Shown here: one piece after another, positions 10,684 to 20,214 of the stretch
Layout of the letters: each line of letters starts with the position of its first letter
How positions within the stretch are numbered: position 1 is the first letter of the stretch
DNA from: Phycisphaeraceae bacterium
GTDB lineage: Bacteria > Planctomycetota > Phycisphaerae > Phycisphaerales > UBA1924
Reading direction: 5' to 3'
Assembly: GCA_019636795.1 (NCBI GenBank)
Contig: JAHBWW010000001.1
Span: forward strand, 558,001-622,000
Length of the DNA: 64,000 nucleotides
Position numbers and translations under genes: made by a program
Notes under the pieces: generated by a model
Databases searched by the model: none
Seen by the model: only the letters and a program-made list of their open reading frames with translations
Told to the model about the DNA's origin: nothing

Positions 10684-12279
10684 ATGCCTGTGAAATATGG
10701 ACCGAGCCTGGACCTGTCAGCGGGTCGGGCATTGACGAACCTGTCTTCTGCGGAGTTGGTGGAATATGCACTGCGGGCCGGCGAGGGTCGGCTTGCGTCT
10801 AATGGTGCCCTCGTCTGCTCGACCGGTGCCCGCACCGGGCGGAGCCCGAAGGACAAGTTTCTCGAAGATACAGCAGGCATCCACGACAAGATCTGGTGGG
10901 GCAATGTCAACGTTGCCATAAGCCCGGAGAAGTTCGATCGTGCGGTTGAGATCGCGACGCGGTATCTCAACAGCCTTGATCGCGTTTTTGTGTTTGATGG
11001 GTTCGCGGGCGCGGAGGCGAAGCATCGGCTGGGTGTTCGCGTGGTCAGCGGGTATGCGTGGCACTCTCTGTTTGCGCAAACGCTCTTTATCGAGCCGGGT
11101 TCTCCAGCCGACGCGGGCGACGGTTCGTGGAAGCAGGACTGGACGATTCTGGCTGCTGGAGCGCACGAACTGACTCGTGATGAGCAACAGGAACTTGGTC
11201 ATGCGTCACCGGTGCTGATTGCCCAGTCGCTCGAGCGCAAGACTGTTGTGATTCTGGGGACGCAGTACGCGGGCGAGATCAAGAAGAGTATTTTCTACGC
11301 GATGAACTTTGACATGCCCGAAGCCGGCGTGTTTCCGATGCACTGTTCGTGCAATGTCGATGCGAAGGATCCTTCGAATGTTGCGCTGTTCTTCGGACTT
11401 TCGGGCACGGGCAAGACGACGCTCTCGGCCGATCCGAACCGGGCTCTTGTCGGCGACGACGAGCATGGGTGGGGCCCGAGCGGGATTTTCAACTTCGAGG
11501 GCGGGTGCTACGCGAAGTGCATTCGTCTGAGCGAAGAGGGCGAGCCGCAGATCTGGAATGCGATTCGGTTCGGGAGCGTGCTCGAAAACGTGATGATCGA
11601 TGCGAAAACTCGTCGGCCGGATTATGACGATGGGTCGATGACGGAGAACTCACGTGTGACCTATCCGGTGGACTTCATCCCGGGCGCGAAAATACCTTCA
11701 GTGGCGGGACACGCAAAGAACGTGATTTTTCTGACTGCCGATGCGTTTGGGGTGGTGCCGCCTGTGAGTCGTTTGTCGCCTGAACAAGCGATGTACTACT
11801 TCATCAATGGGTACACATCGAAACTTGCGGGAACCGAAGCGGGCGTGACGGAGCCTGTGCCGAACTTCAGCCCGTGTTTTGGCGGCCCGTTCCTGCCGCG
11901 TCCTCCCGGGGAGTATGCGGCGATGCTGGCCGAGCGGATTCGCAAGCACAATGCGAACGTGTGGCTGCTGAACACAGGGTGGACTGGCGGCGGCTACGGC
12001 AAGGGGCATCGTTTCGAACTCAAGTACACGCGGCAGATGGTGTCGCAAATCTTGAGCGGGGAACTGGCTCGAGGCTCGTTCGAGGCCGACCCGGTGTTTG
12101 GTCTGTCGATTCCGACTCGAGTGGCGGGGGTGCCGGACAGCGTGCTTCGCCCTCGGAACACGTGGGCGGACGGGACGGCGTATGACGCCAAGGCACGGCA
12201 TCTGGCACAACTCTTCCGCGAGAACGCGAGCAAGTATGACTTGTCTGCGGAGATTATCGCGGCGGGGCCTAGAGGCTGA
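10684..12279 (+). CDS. pckA: Phosphoenolpyruvate carboxykinase (ATP)
   Basis: The product is a 531-residue ATP-type PEP carboxykinase, which interconverts oxaloacetate + ATP and PEP + CO2 + ADP at the start of gluconeogenesis. The kinase-1a P-loop is GLSGTGKTTLS (about residues 238-248). Other family segments are the early TGARTGRSPKDKF block, FPMHCSCNVD and DDEHGWGPSGIFNFEGGCYAK. The C-terminal NTGWTGGGYGKGHRF segment is also present. The length matches the ATP-dependent family, and the GTP-dependent type is different in sequence. It is flanked by a tRNA gene and a convergent gene, so it is probably monocistronic. Confidence 0.96.
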   Translation: MPVKYGPSLDLSAGRALTNLSSAELVEYALRAGEGRLASNGALVCSTGARTGRSPKDKFLEDTAGIHDKIWWGNVNVAISPEKFDRAVEIATRYLNSLDRVFVFDGFAGAEAKHRLGVRVVSGYAWHSLFAQTLFIEPGSPADAGDGSWKQDWTILAAGAHELTRDEQQELGHASPVLIAQSLERKTVVILGTQYAGEIKKSIFYAMNFDMPEAGVFPMHCSCNVDAKDPSNVALFFGLSGTGKTTLSADPNRALVGDDEHGWGPSGIFNFEGGCYAKCIRLSEEGEPQIWNAIRFGSVLENVMIDAKTRRPDYDDGSMTENSRVTYPVDFIPGAKIPSVAGHAKNVIFLTADAFGVVPPVSRLSPEQAMYYFINGYTSKLAGTEAGVTEPVPNFSPCFGGPFLPRPPGEYAAMLAERIRKHNANVWLLNTGWTGGGYGKGHRFELKYTRQMVSQILSGELARGSFEADPVFGLSIPTRVAGVPDSVLRPRNTWADGTAYDAKARHLAQLFRENASKYDLSAEIIAAGPRG

Positions 12280-12349
12280 GATTCCTCATTTGCAGTTCAA
12301 TCGAGATGTGCGAGCTCGAGTCGTCGATCCTGTCTGAATGACGCACTGA

Positions 12350-14062
12350 TCAAGGCGTGCGTACTGCCGGGGAATTGCTGCCCGAGGCGCTCTGAAGGCG
12401 TTTGGTCATGGCGAGGATGTCGATCAAGGTGACGCGGCAGTCGCCGTTGATATCAAAGATCTCGTGACCGGGTTGAAGTTCGCCGCCGCCGAGTGCTTGC
12501 ATGACATGAATGGCCTGCTCGATCTCGCTGGTGGAGATGACGCCGTCGTTGTTGACGTCTCCGAGGCGTGAGGGCGGGTAGATGTTCCAAGTGTGGTTCG
12601 CGGGATACCCGGTGAGTGTGCGGCGGACATTGCTGTTTGGCCAGCGTACTTCGATGGTTTGTGTGGCGAGTGTGAATGGGCCGAGTCCGAAGTGAAGGAC
12701 GGTCTGATTCTGGCTTAGATAGTTGCCCCCTGAGAAGACTTCTCGCATCTGAGAGATGTTGTTGGCGGTGAGTCGGACGACTGCGCCGATGGCCTTGGTG
12801 TTGGGGCCGTAGCCGACGACGTTGAGTTTGATCCAGTGATTGTCCTGTCCGACAGTATTGATGAAGACTCGTAGCGGTTGGTTGATATTCGAGACGATCA
12901 TGTCGAGATCGCCGTCACCGTCAATGTCGCCGTAGGCGAAGGTGTATGAGGTTGCGAGTTCGCCCAGGCCGCTCGTGGGGGTGACATCGGTAAATGGGAA
13001 TGAGCCGTTGTTGCGAAAGAGTCGATTGGGCGCCATCTCATTGCAGACGAACAGATCGAGGTCGGTGTCGTTGTCGTAGTCGAAGAATCCGGTGGCCCAG
13101 CCGAGGGCGAAGACTTCGAGTTCGGCTGCTGCGGTGGCATCGGAGAATGTGCCGTCGCCGTTGTTGAGCATGAGCAGATTGCCCGGCGGCAAGTTGGTCA
13201 TGTAGACATCCTGAAAGCCGTTGCCGGAGATATCGCCAACAGCAAAGCCCATGCAGTCAAGGTTTGCTTCCATGTTGGCCTGCTGGGTGATTTCGGTGAA
13301 TGTGCCATCACCGTTGTTACGGTAGAGACGGTTGGTGAAGGGGCTATCGAATCCTTTGTCAGTGCCGAGGTAGAGGTCGGGGTCGCCGTCGTTGTCGAAG
13401 TCGAACCACAAGGCGAGAAGAGTTGGGTCGCCGGTCGCTTGTACGCCGAGCTGAACAGAGACATCGGTGAAAGTGCCGTTGCCATTGTTGCGGAAGAGTT
13501 GATTCTCAATGAAGTTGCCTTCGGTGCCGGTGCGGTTGCAGAGGTATACGTCGAGCCATCCGTCGCCGTCGTAGTCGGCCCAATTGGCACCGATGCCATA
13601 GCCACCGCTGTTGAGGCCTGAGGCAACTGAGACATCGGTGAAGCTGAAGTTGCCATCGTTGCGGTACAGGCGATCTGGATGGCCAGCACGGACAAGATGG
13701 AGGTCAAGGTCTCCGTCCCCGTCGAAATCGATTGCAGTAACGCTTGTCACCCACGTCGTTGGCGGGATTCCGCTCTGTGCAGAGCGGTTGGTGAACTGCC
13801 CAGAGCCGTTGTTCTGGAAGATGCCGACGACGCCCGAGTTTGCTCCGAGAGCGATTATGTCAAGGTGTCCGTTGCCGTTGAGGTCTGCCAATGCGACGCC
13901 TTGACCGATAAACGAGTTGTTTGATCCAACGGTGTAATTGACGCCCCTGGCCAGGGCCTGGTTGACGAATGTGTTCTGCGCCTGAGACAGACTGGCAAAC
14001 GTCGCAGGAACAAGAAATGCTGCAACTGTTCTCAGTTGATTCGCGTAGCCTAAGAGTTCCAT
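12350..14062 (-). CDS. Exported FG-GAP/ASPIC (CRTAC1-like) protein with dockerin-like tail
   Basis: The product is about 570 residues. The ATG at 14062 is preceded by a strong GGAGGGAGAA site and gives a signal peptide (hydrophobic to about residue 25, cleavage near SQAQ). The longer frame from 14155 has no such support. At least seven FG-GAP/VCBS repeats follow, of the form 'RNNGDGTFTEIT' and 'DFDNDGDPDLYLG', which predicts a calcium-binding beta-propeller. At about residues 415-490 is an ASPIC/UnbV domain (VGYGPNTKAIGAVVRLT...VEVRWPNS-like). The C-terminus has two Ca-binding loops (GDVNNDGVIS and FDINGDCRVT) that resemble a dockerin. It is a surface or secreted protein with an unknown ligand, and it faces the divergent tpiA gene. 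Confidence 0.85.
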   Translation of the reverse strand: MELLGYANQLRTVAAFLVPATFASLSQAQNTFVNQALARGVNYTVGSNNSFIGQGVALADLNGNGHLDIIALGANSGVVGIFQNNGSGQFTNRSAQSGIPPTTWVTSVTAIDFDGDGDLDLHLVRAGHPDRLYRNDGNFSFTDVSVASGLNSGGYGIGANWADYDGDGWLDVYLCNRTGTEGNFIENQLFRNNGNGTFTDVSVQLGVQATGDPTLLALWFDFDNDGDPDLYLGTDKGFDSPFTNRLYRNNGDGTFTEITQQANMEANLDCMGFAVGDISGNGFQDVYMTNLPPGNLLMLNNGDGTFSDATAAAELEVFALGWATGFFDYDNDTDLDLFVCNEMAPNRLFRNNGSFPFTDVTPTSGLGELATSYTFAYGDIDGDGDLDMIVSNINQPLRVFINTVGQDNHWIKLNVVGYGPNTKAIGAVVRLTANNISQMREVFSGGNYLSQNQTVLHFGLGPFTLATQTIEVRWPNSNVRRTLTGYPANHTWNIYPPSRLGDVNNDGVISTSEIEQAIHVMQALGGGELQPGHEIFDINGDCRVTLIDILAMTKRLQSASGSNSPAVRTP

Positions 14063-14320
14063 TTCTCCCTCCATCATTGCGAGCGGGAAAAATCGCAACC
14101 ACACCCTTGCCGTCATGCGGCTTGCAATCGATGTGACCGGATTTCCGTTACACACACTACCACAATTGCTCCGTATTTGGAAGCAATTTTTGGATTTAGG
14201 GATACCCTCGAGTTATCAGGTATACCACCTCGATGTCCGAGATTCTCCAAGCCGTGAAGCGAGCGGTTCGCAGCGAGGGTGTCTACTGTCTGCTTTCAAT
14301 GGTCTCAGAGGCAGATTGGC

Positions 14321-15118
14321 ATGACGCGAAGGCCCTACGTTGGCGGAAACTGGAAAATGAACACTGGCGTGCTCTCGGCCGGGGCGCTGGCACGGGGCAT
14401 TGCGGGCGACCTTGTCGATCAGCCGCCGTGTGATGTCACGATTTTTCCACCGTTTCCGTACCTGTTGAGCGTCAACTCGATTCTCAGAGAACGCGGGGTT
14501 GGGTTGCGGCTTGGTTCGCAGGATGTCTACCACCAGCCTAACGGAGCCTTTACGGGCGAAGTTTCCGCCGAGATGCTCATCGACTGTGGTGTTCGGTCCG
14601 TGCTGGTTGGTCACAGCGAAAGGCGACATGTCATCGGAGAGTCCGATGGGCTGATCCGGCAGAAGTTGATCGCGGGGCTTGATGCGGGGTTGGAGGTCGT
14701 GCTTTGCATCGGTGAGACGCTCGAACAGCGCAATGCGGGTGAAACTGACCTGGTGAATGTGCGACAACTCGAGGCGGGATTATCTGATTTGGGTTTCGAG
14801 CGGATGAGCAAGGTGGTGATTGCGTACGAGCCGGTTTGGGCGATCGGGACCGGGCGGACCGCGACTCCGGCTGATGCTCAGGACGCGCACGAGAAGATCA
14901 GAGCGTGGCTGAGCGCGACTTTCAACGATCAGGTGGCACAAGAGACTCGGATTATTTATGGTGGGTCTGCCAAGCCAGCGAACGCGGCCGAGTTGTTTTC
15001 GCAACCTGATGTTGATGGGGGGCTGATCGGGGGTGCATCGCTGGTATCGGCCGATTTCGTCCGAATTGTGCGCGCAGCGGTCGCGTCGCGAAGGATGCAG
15101 CACGATTCCCGGGGTTGA
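14321..15118 (+). CDS. tpiA: Triosephosphate isomerase
   Basis: The product is about 265 residues and interconverts dihydroxyacetone phosphate and glyceraldehyde-3-phosphate. The N-terminal GGNWKMN motif holds the substrate Asn and catalytic Lys. The catalytic His is in VGHSERR and the catalytic Glu is in AYEPVWAIGTG. The phosphate-binding IYGGSAKP and DGGLIGGASL loops are intact. I chose the ATG at 14321, immediately before the conserved opening. The frame extends 14 codons upstream without conservation. The stop overlaps the longest possible frame of the downstream secG, so the two are likely co-transcribed. Confidence 0.95.
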   Translation: MTRRPYVGGNWKMNTGVLSAGALARGIAGDLVDQPPCDVTIFPPFPYLLSVNSILRERGVGLRLGSQDVYHQPNGAFTGEVSAEMLIDCGVRSVLVGHSERRHVIGESDGLIRQKLIAGLDAGLEVVLCIGETLEQRNAGETDLVNVRQLEAGLSDLGFERMSKVVIAYEPVWAIGTGRTATPADAQDAHEKIRAWLSATFNDQVAQETRIIYGGSAKPANAAELFSQPDVDGGLIGGASLVSADFVRIVRAAVASRRMQHDSRG

Positions 15119-15174
15119 TGGGTCGACCTACGATGGGTGCGGCGCGGAGCTCGCGTCGGTGGGAGTATTTTGAC

Positions 15175-15645
15175 ATGGTTTTGACACTGGGCTTGAGTCC
15201 ATGGATTGCGTCGATCCTGATTGCGCTGTTTCTGGTGATCTGCGTGCTGATGATTCTGATCGTGCTGATTCAGAGGCCTCAGGGAGGCGGACTGAGTGGG
15301 GCGTTCGGGTCTGGGAGCGGCGGGTCTGGTCAAACGGCGTTCGGGACCAAGACGGGTGATGCTCTGACATTCGCGACGATCGGTATTTTCGTGACGTACT
15401 TGCTTCTGGCGGTGGGGCTGCAGTTTGCAGCTCGTCCTGAGGCGCCTGCAAGGGGTCCTGCTGTGATTGAGTCGAGCGATCGGTTTCCGGAGGACTTTGC
15501 GCCTCCTGCCGGGCAAGTGCCTGCGCCGGTCGAGGACACGCCTGTGCCGCCTGCGGTGCCGAGTGCGGTTGATGATGAGTCGGGCGCACCATCGCCGGGC
15601 TCTGAGGGTTCTCAAGACTCGAGTCAGGCGGACGATGGGTTCTAG
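15175..15645 (+). CDS. secG: Protein translocase subunit SecG
   Basis: The product is about 156 residues. Two membrane helices (about residues 10-31 and 61-83) flank the conserved SecG loop, which includes LIQRPQGGGLSGAFG and an AFGTKTGDALT-like segment. It is the small accessory subunit of the SecYEG channel. The C-terminal 70 residues are a proline- and acid-rich tail that is much longer than in E. coli SecG. I chose the ATG at 15175, which has GGGAG upstream. A longer frame reaches 15115 and overlaps tpiA. Pairing of tpiA with secG is a common bacterial gene order. Confidence 0.88.
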   Translation: MVLTLGLSPWIASILIALFLVICVLMILIVLIQRPQGGGLSGAFGSGSGGSGQTAFGTKTGDALTFATIGIFVTYLLLAVGLQFAARPEAPARGPAVIESSDRFPEDFAPPAGQVPAPVEDTPVPPAVPSAVDDESGAPSPGSEGSQDSSQADDGF

Positions 15646-15663
15646 AAGGTCGGAAGGGCAACT

Positions 15664-16548
15664 TTGATTCGGAGCATGACCGGATTTGGAGACGCATCGG
15701 CCCAGCGCGACGGCGCGCACTTTTTTGTCGAGGTCCGGTCGCTGAACAACAAGTATCTCAAGGCTGTCATTCGGCTGCCCGAGTCGCTGCAATCGCTTGA
15801 GCCTGAGCTGGAGTCTGTTCTCCGGCATCGACTCGGGCGCGGCACGGTGACGCTGACAGCGAGCATCTCGGATCAATCGGCCAGCGCGGCGATGGAAATC
15901 AACCACGACGCGCTTCAGAAATATGTGGATCAACTTGAGAAGGCTCCGGCGTTTGCTCAGGGAAAGGTCAGGATGGACCTGGCGGCGCTGCTGACGCTGC
16001 CTGGTGTGCTTCAGCCTCCGAGCGACGAGGAGGAGAGGCTGCACCGGACGCGCGATGTGCTGGTCGCGCTGACGGAGGAAGCGTGCGGGGTGCTGATCGA
16101 ACGTCGAGCGCGCGAGGGGATGTCGCTGGCGCGCGAACTGGAATCACAACTCGACTTGATGAGTGATCGACTGGAGAAGATCCACGAACGTGCGCCCGAT
16201 GTGGTCGCCGATTATGAAAAGCGGCTCAAGGCGCGTGTCGAGGTGCTGCTTCAGGATGCGGAGATGACGACCGATCCGTCGGATCTGATCCGCGAGATTG
16301 CGGTGTATGCTGAGAAGACTGATATTCATGAGGAAGTGACGCGTTTGCGCGAGCACATCCGGCATTTCCGTGATCTGATTGCCAGCGAGGTGCCTGTGGG
16401 GCGGACGCTGGATTTTCTGAGTCAGGAGTTGCTGCGCGAGGCGAACACGATGGCGAGCAAAAGCCCGAACGCAGAATTGGCGCGCCTGATCGTGGAAATC
16501 AAGGGTGCGATCGACCGTGTGAAGGAGCAGGTGCAGAACGTGGAGTGA
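15664..16548 (+). CDS. YicC/YloC-family endoribonuclease
   Basis: The product is 294 residues and begins with the family signature MIRSMTGFG, read from a TTG start codon with GGAAGGG upstream. The YicC N-terminal domain (about residues 1-155) contains EVRSLNNKYLK, and the DUF1732 C-terminal domain (about 210-294) ends with the conserved NTMASKSPNAEL and LIVEIKGAIDRVKEQVQNVE regions. Members of this family are ribonucleases linked to RNA turnover and stationary phase. The gene lies 18 bases after secG and 19 before the next gene, so it probably belongs to the same transcript. Confidence 0.9.
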   Translation: MIRSMTGFGDASAQRDGAHFFVEVRSLNNKYLKAVIRLPESLQSLEPELESVLRHRLGRGTVTLTASISDQSASAAMEINHDALQKYVDQLEKAPAFAQGKVRMDLAALLTLPGVLQPPSDEEERLHRTRDVLVALTEEACGVLIERRAREGMSLARELESQLDLMSDRLEKIHERAPDVVADYEKRLKARVEVLLQDAEMTTDPSDLIREIAVYAEKTDIHEEVTRLREHIRHFRDLIASEVPVGRTLDFLSQELLREANTMASKSPNAELARLIVEIKGAIDRVKEQVQNVE

Positions 16549-16567
16549 TCGCGAAGGAGCGAGCCTC

Positions 16568-17635
16568 ATGGTCGAACCTGCCAGTGTACCTCCGGACCCC
16601 GAACCTGTTGACCTTGCGCGAACGCCTCGAGTCGAACTGGAGCGATTTTCGCCGCGTGAGTTACAGGACGTATGCGCGCGGTATGAACTGGGGAAAATCA
16701 CGGCGATTCGGGAGTTTCGCAGGGGTTCGCCACAGTCTCCCAAAGTCGTGATCGAGGCGGCGCGAGGGCGGTTCTTGCTCAAGCGGCGAAGTCCGCGCAC
16801 GGGAGATCCATTCCGCGTGGCGTTTGTGCACGGGGTGCAGTTGTTTCTGGCGGCACGGGGATTCGCGACGCCTCGCATTATCGGCACCCGCGACGACAAC
16901 AACTCGATGCTCCAGCGTGACGGGTTCGTGTATGAACTCTTTTCATATGTTGATGGGGAGATGTACACGGGGCGTGACAGTGAGGTTGCCGATGCGGGGC
17001 GGCAACTGGCACGGTTGCACGCGCTGATTGCGGATCATCGACCGGATCGCGTGATGCCCCAGGCATCGGGCCGCGTCGGGATGGACTTGATCGGAAGTTG
17101 CGCGGTGGTGGAGCGCATGGATAAGTCTTTTGCATCGGCGATGGCGCGGATCAAAGCGGCGGCTTTGGCGGCCGATGAAGAGCTGAATCGGAGCGATCTG
17201 TCGCGGCGTGATGTCCTGATCGTGCATGGTGACTGGCACCCCGGGAACATGATTTTTCGGGATGCCGAGGTTGCTGCGGTGCTCGATTTTGATTCTGCGC
17301 GGTACGCGCCGCCGATTGTCGAGGTGGCCAACGGGCTGCTTCAGTTTTCGATGACGAGGCAGGGGGCGGACCCGCTGCGCTGGCCACTAGAACCCGACGA
17401 GCGGAAAGTGAGGATGTTCTGGCGGGGGTATCGAGGTGGGTTGCCGGCCGATGCACCGCTGGTGCCGTATCTGATGATCGAGTTGCTGATTGCCGAGGGG
17501 CTCAGGCCGATCATCGAGACCGGCCGGTTCGGACATCTGGACGCATTGACGTGCCTTCGGCTGGTCGCGAGAAAGTGCCAATGGCTTTGTGAAAATGCTG
17601 GCGCACTGGCGGGGGTGCTTGCGGTAGAATCATGA
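16568..17635 (+). CDS. Aminoglycoside phosphotransferase-fold kinase
   Basis: The product is a 355-residue protein of the APH/choline kinase fold. The nucleotide-binding Lys is in RFLLKRRS (about residue 77). The catalytic loop is IVHGDWHPGNMIF (about residues 218-230) and the metal-binding segment is VLDFDSARYAPPIVEVANGL. The order and spacing suit a small-molecule kinase such as a homoserine-kinase-like or CotS-like enzyme, but the substrate cannot be named. It follows the yicC-like gene by 19 bases and its stop is one base before the next ATG, so it sits inside a likely operon. Confidence 0.72.
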   Translation: MVEPASVPPDPEPVDLARTPRVELERFSPRELQDVCARYELGKITAIREFRRGSPQSPKVVIEAARGRFLLKRRSPRTGDPFRVAFVHGVQLFLAARGFATPRIIGTRDDNNSMLQRDGFVYELFSYVDGEMYTGRDSEVADAGRQLARLHALIADHRPDRVMPQASGRVGMDLIGSCAVVERMDKSFASAMARIKAAALAADEELNRSDLSRRDVLIVHGDWHPGNMIFRDAEVAAVLDFDSARYAPPIVEVANGLLQFSMTRQGADPLRWPLEPDERKVRMFWRGYRGGLPADAPLVPYLMIELLIAEGLRPIIETGRFGHLDALTCLRLVARKCQWLCENAGALAGVLAVES

Positions 17636-17636
17636 C

Positions 17637-18695
17637 ATGGCGTATCGATCAATGGTCAACCAAGTTCGATTGGGGCTTGTGCTGGCGAGCGGCTTGTGTG
17701 CATGTGCGGGCGCGCAGGTTTCGGCAGAGTTGCTGGCTGCGCTCGACGCGCCGGTCTGGGCGCAGCGCGATGAGGCGATGCGTCGGATGCTGGAGGATCG
17801 GGCGGCCAAGTTGGAAGATCTGGAACAATTGGCGCGTTCGGGGGAACTATCGCCCGAGCAGGAGATCCGTGTGCGGCAGGTGGCCCGGCGGTTGTTCGAA
17901 ATGCGGCGCCTGGCGGGTCTGGGTGTGCAGTTCAGCGGGTTCGGGCCTCAGGGCGTGGTGATCGGGCAGACCATCGAGGGGTTTGATGCTGCCAATCACC
18001 TGGTGCCCGGGGACATGGTGCAAGCTGCCAATGGGCAGACGATGCATACACAGGACGAACTGCGGTGGACGATCCTGTCGCTCGATCCGGGGCAGGAAAT
18101 CGAAATGCGTGTGCTGCGCGGGGGTTCGGTGGTGACGCTGCGGGTCTTGCTGGGGGCGTTTGCGGATCTGCCCGATGCGCAGCGGCCTTCGCAGACGGAT
18201 CTCGCGTATGCGTTTTACAAGCGATGGCAGCGTCGGGCGTTGCCGCCGCCACGCATGCCGGTGGGGGCTGAGATCTCGATCGAAGACTGGGCGCGTGTGG
18301 AGGCTGCGGGTGTTGGGGAGGATCGGTGGCCGATGACGCGTGAGAATGCGTCGCGCATGGTTGGGCTGGGGGGGCAACCACGGTCAAGCACGATACTGCG
18401 CGTGGGCGGTCATGATATGGGGCAGGCCGGTTTTTTTGAACGCGACCCGGAGCGCACGCGCATTACCGAGGTTGCAGCGATCGTGGACCGGACGCGTGCG
18501 CTGATGCTCCAGCGCACGCTGCTCGAAGAGAGAGCAGTGAACTTCGAGCGTCATGCCGATCTTGCGGGCGATCCGGAACGCAAGCAGCAACTCATCGAGT
18601 TGCGCAACCAGACACTGGCCGAGATCATCCGGGTGGATACAGAACTCGCGCAATTGCGAGTGGTGCTCCAGCAGTTGCGAGAAGGGATGCCTTGA
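17637..18695 (+). CDS. Exported PDZ-domain protein
   Basis: The product is 352 residues with a signal peptide (hydrophobic residues about 11-25, ending ACAGAQ). A helical segment runs to about residue 90, followed by a PDZ-like domain at about 95-180 (GVQFSGFGPQGVVIGQTIEG...GDMVQAANGQTMHTQDELRW). No protease catalytic residues are visible, so it is more likely a binding or scaffold protein. The C-terminal 70 residues are strongly helical and probably coiled coil (ERAVNFERH to the end). It directly follows the kinase gene (1-base gap). Confidence 0.68.
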   Translation: MAYRSMVNQVRLGLVLASGLCACAGAQVSAELLAALDAPVWAQRDEAMRRMLEDRAAKLEDLEQLARSGELSPEQEIRVRQVARRLFEMRRLAGLGVQFSGFGPQGVVIGQTIEGFDAANHLVPGDMVQAANGQTMHTQDELRWTILSLDPGQEIEMRVLRGGSVVTLRVLLGAFADLPDAQRPSQTDLAYAFYKRWQRRALPPPRMPVGAEISIEDWARVEAAGVGEDRWPMTRENASRMVGLGGQPRSSTILRVGGHDMGQAGFFERDPERTRITEVAAIVDRTRALMLQRTLLEERAVNFERHADLAGDPERKQQLIELRNQTLAEIIRVDTELAQLRVVLQQLREGMP

Positions 18696-18721
18696 CGCAC
18701 TGGCACTGTGGGTTGCGAACG

Positions 18722-20167
18722 TCAGGCTCCGCGGGGCAGATCGGAGTCGGAGTTGCCCTCGTCGTCGAGCGTTGGTTCTTGCGGATCTGCTCCCGGTTCG
18801 TTCTGTCCTTCGCGTGCGAGAAGGTCGCTGAGGCTTGAGAGGAAATTTGCATCGGTGGCGTAGCCTCGCGCGACACGCCCGTCGAGAGCCAATATTCCCG
18901 GCGGATCGGTGAGGGGGACGATGGAGAATGTGGCGGCTGCAGGCCCGATGCCCATGTGCAGGGAGACGGTCATGGAGTCGGTTGCCAAGGCTGAAGTCAG
19001 ACGTACCTGATCGGCTGTGGTGACTGTGAGCGTTTCGAGCAGGGTGGTGACGATGGCAGCATCGCCGGGGAGGAGGGCGGCTTGTCGCGTTGTCCAGCCG
19101 AGGCCGCTGCGTTCGAGTGCGAGTGATCGAGTATTCTGTCGGATGATGATGCGTTCGACTGTGTTGTTGGCGAATGTCGCGCCGCGCCTTGACACATAGG
19201 GCTCGACTCTGGTGGAGAGGGCATTGAGCGATTCGGTTGCGAGTTCTGCGATGACAGGCCCTGCTAGAAATCTGGCTCGTTCGTTGCCTTCGACGAGTGA
19301 CCAGGCGAGTTCAGCAAAGACCGACTTTCCGCCGAGGTTCGTTGCGCCACCGACCACGATGCTCTGTCGCAAGAGTGAACCGTCGCCTCGGCGAACTTCG
19401 GTTTCGGTGATGATGGTAGCGAGCGGCGTATCGAGACCCGTTCGATCGTCGGCGCGGGTGAGATCGTCGCGGAAGGCGAGGACTTCAACTCCTGCCAAGG
19501 TGAGCGCCAGCGAGCGAGAGGCATCTGCGTCAGCGGGAACATTGATTGGCTCGGCCAGTGCCCAGCGTGCGTCCCGTCTTGTCAGTGTGAGGGAGCCAGT
19601 GCCCGAAGAGAGTTCGATGAGTGAAGGGCCCGTGGCAAATGGGGCGAGCGCAGCGGGTGATCGCCACGCACCGAGACCGGTTTCGACGAATGCACTGAAG
19701 ATCGCAGCATCGACATAGCCGCGCACGGGGCGACCTTCATCGGGCTCCTTTTCGATCACGATTCGTCCTGCCATCGGTTGCTGATCGAAGTGGATGAGTT
19801 CGGATGAGCCATCCATGAGGACGATGCGCAGGCTCGCACTGCGTTGAATCGGAAGATCGGTCGGCACGATGGGGGCCGAGATCAGCACACGCAGCCCGGC
19901 GCGGACGCGCGATTCATCGGCTGGCCATGTTGCCTTGTCGCCCGCCGGTGTGGTCCAGTGCACCATCCAGCGCGGCGAGCCGAGGACTTCCTCGCGCTGG
20001 ATCGCGGTGGAGCCGACGAGTTCGATGCGTTCGACCGCGGCGGAGTCAAAGGTCATCAGGGCGATCGGGTCGGCGGCGACCGGCTTGCGGAAGTGATCGA
20101 CGAGGAGGTATGCGCCCAGCAAGAGAAGGGCGATCAAAACGCTGATGATGACGCTGCGCTCGGACAT
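18722..20167 (-). CDS. DUF4340-like single-pass membrane protein
   Basis: The product is 481 residues. One N-terminal membrane helix (about residues 5-24, SVIISVLIALLLLGAYLLV) is followed by a large extracytoplasmic region rich in beta-like segments. The opening, a helix and then 'MTFDSAAVERIELVG' and a 'RWMVHWTTP'-like strand, resembles DUF4340 proteins. These often sit next to gliding-type ABC transporter genes, but none is present here. The C-terminal 25 residues are acidic and low in complexity. Function is unknown. It is divergent from the PuuD-like gene, with 47 bases between the two starts. Confidence 0.58.
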   Translation of the reverse strand: MSERSVIISVLIALLLLGAYLLVDHFRKPVAADPIALMTFDSAAVERIELVGSTAIQREEVLGSPRWMVHWTTPAGDKATWPADESRVRAGLRVLISAPIVPTDLPIQRSASLRIVLMDGSSELIHFDQQPMAGRIVIEKEPDEGRPVRGYVDAAIFSAFVETGLGAWRSPAALAPFATGPSLIELSSGTGSLTLTRRDARWALAEPINVPADADASRSLALTLAGVEVLAFRDDLTRADDRTGLDTPLATIITETEVRRGDGSLLRQSIVVGGATNLGGKSVFAELAWSLVEGNERARFLAGPVIAELATESLNALSTRVEPYVSRRGATFANNTVERIIIRQNTRSLALERSGLGWTTRQAALLPGDAAIVTTLLETLTVTTADQVRLTSALATDSMTVSLHMGIGPAAATFSIVPLTDPPGILALDGRVARGYATDANFLSSLSDLLAREGQNEPGADPQEPTLDDEGNSDSDLPRGA

Positions 20168-20214
20168 TGCGGAGATTCTAACCTGTATGGCTCGGTCGTC
20201 GCGGGCTGGAGGGC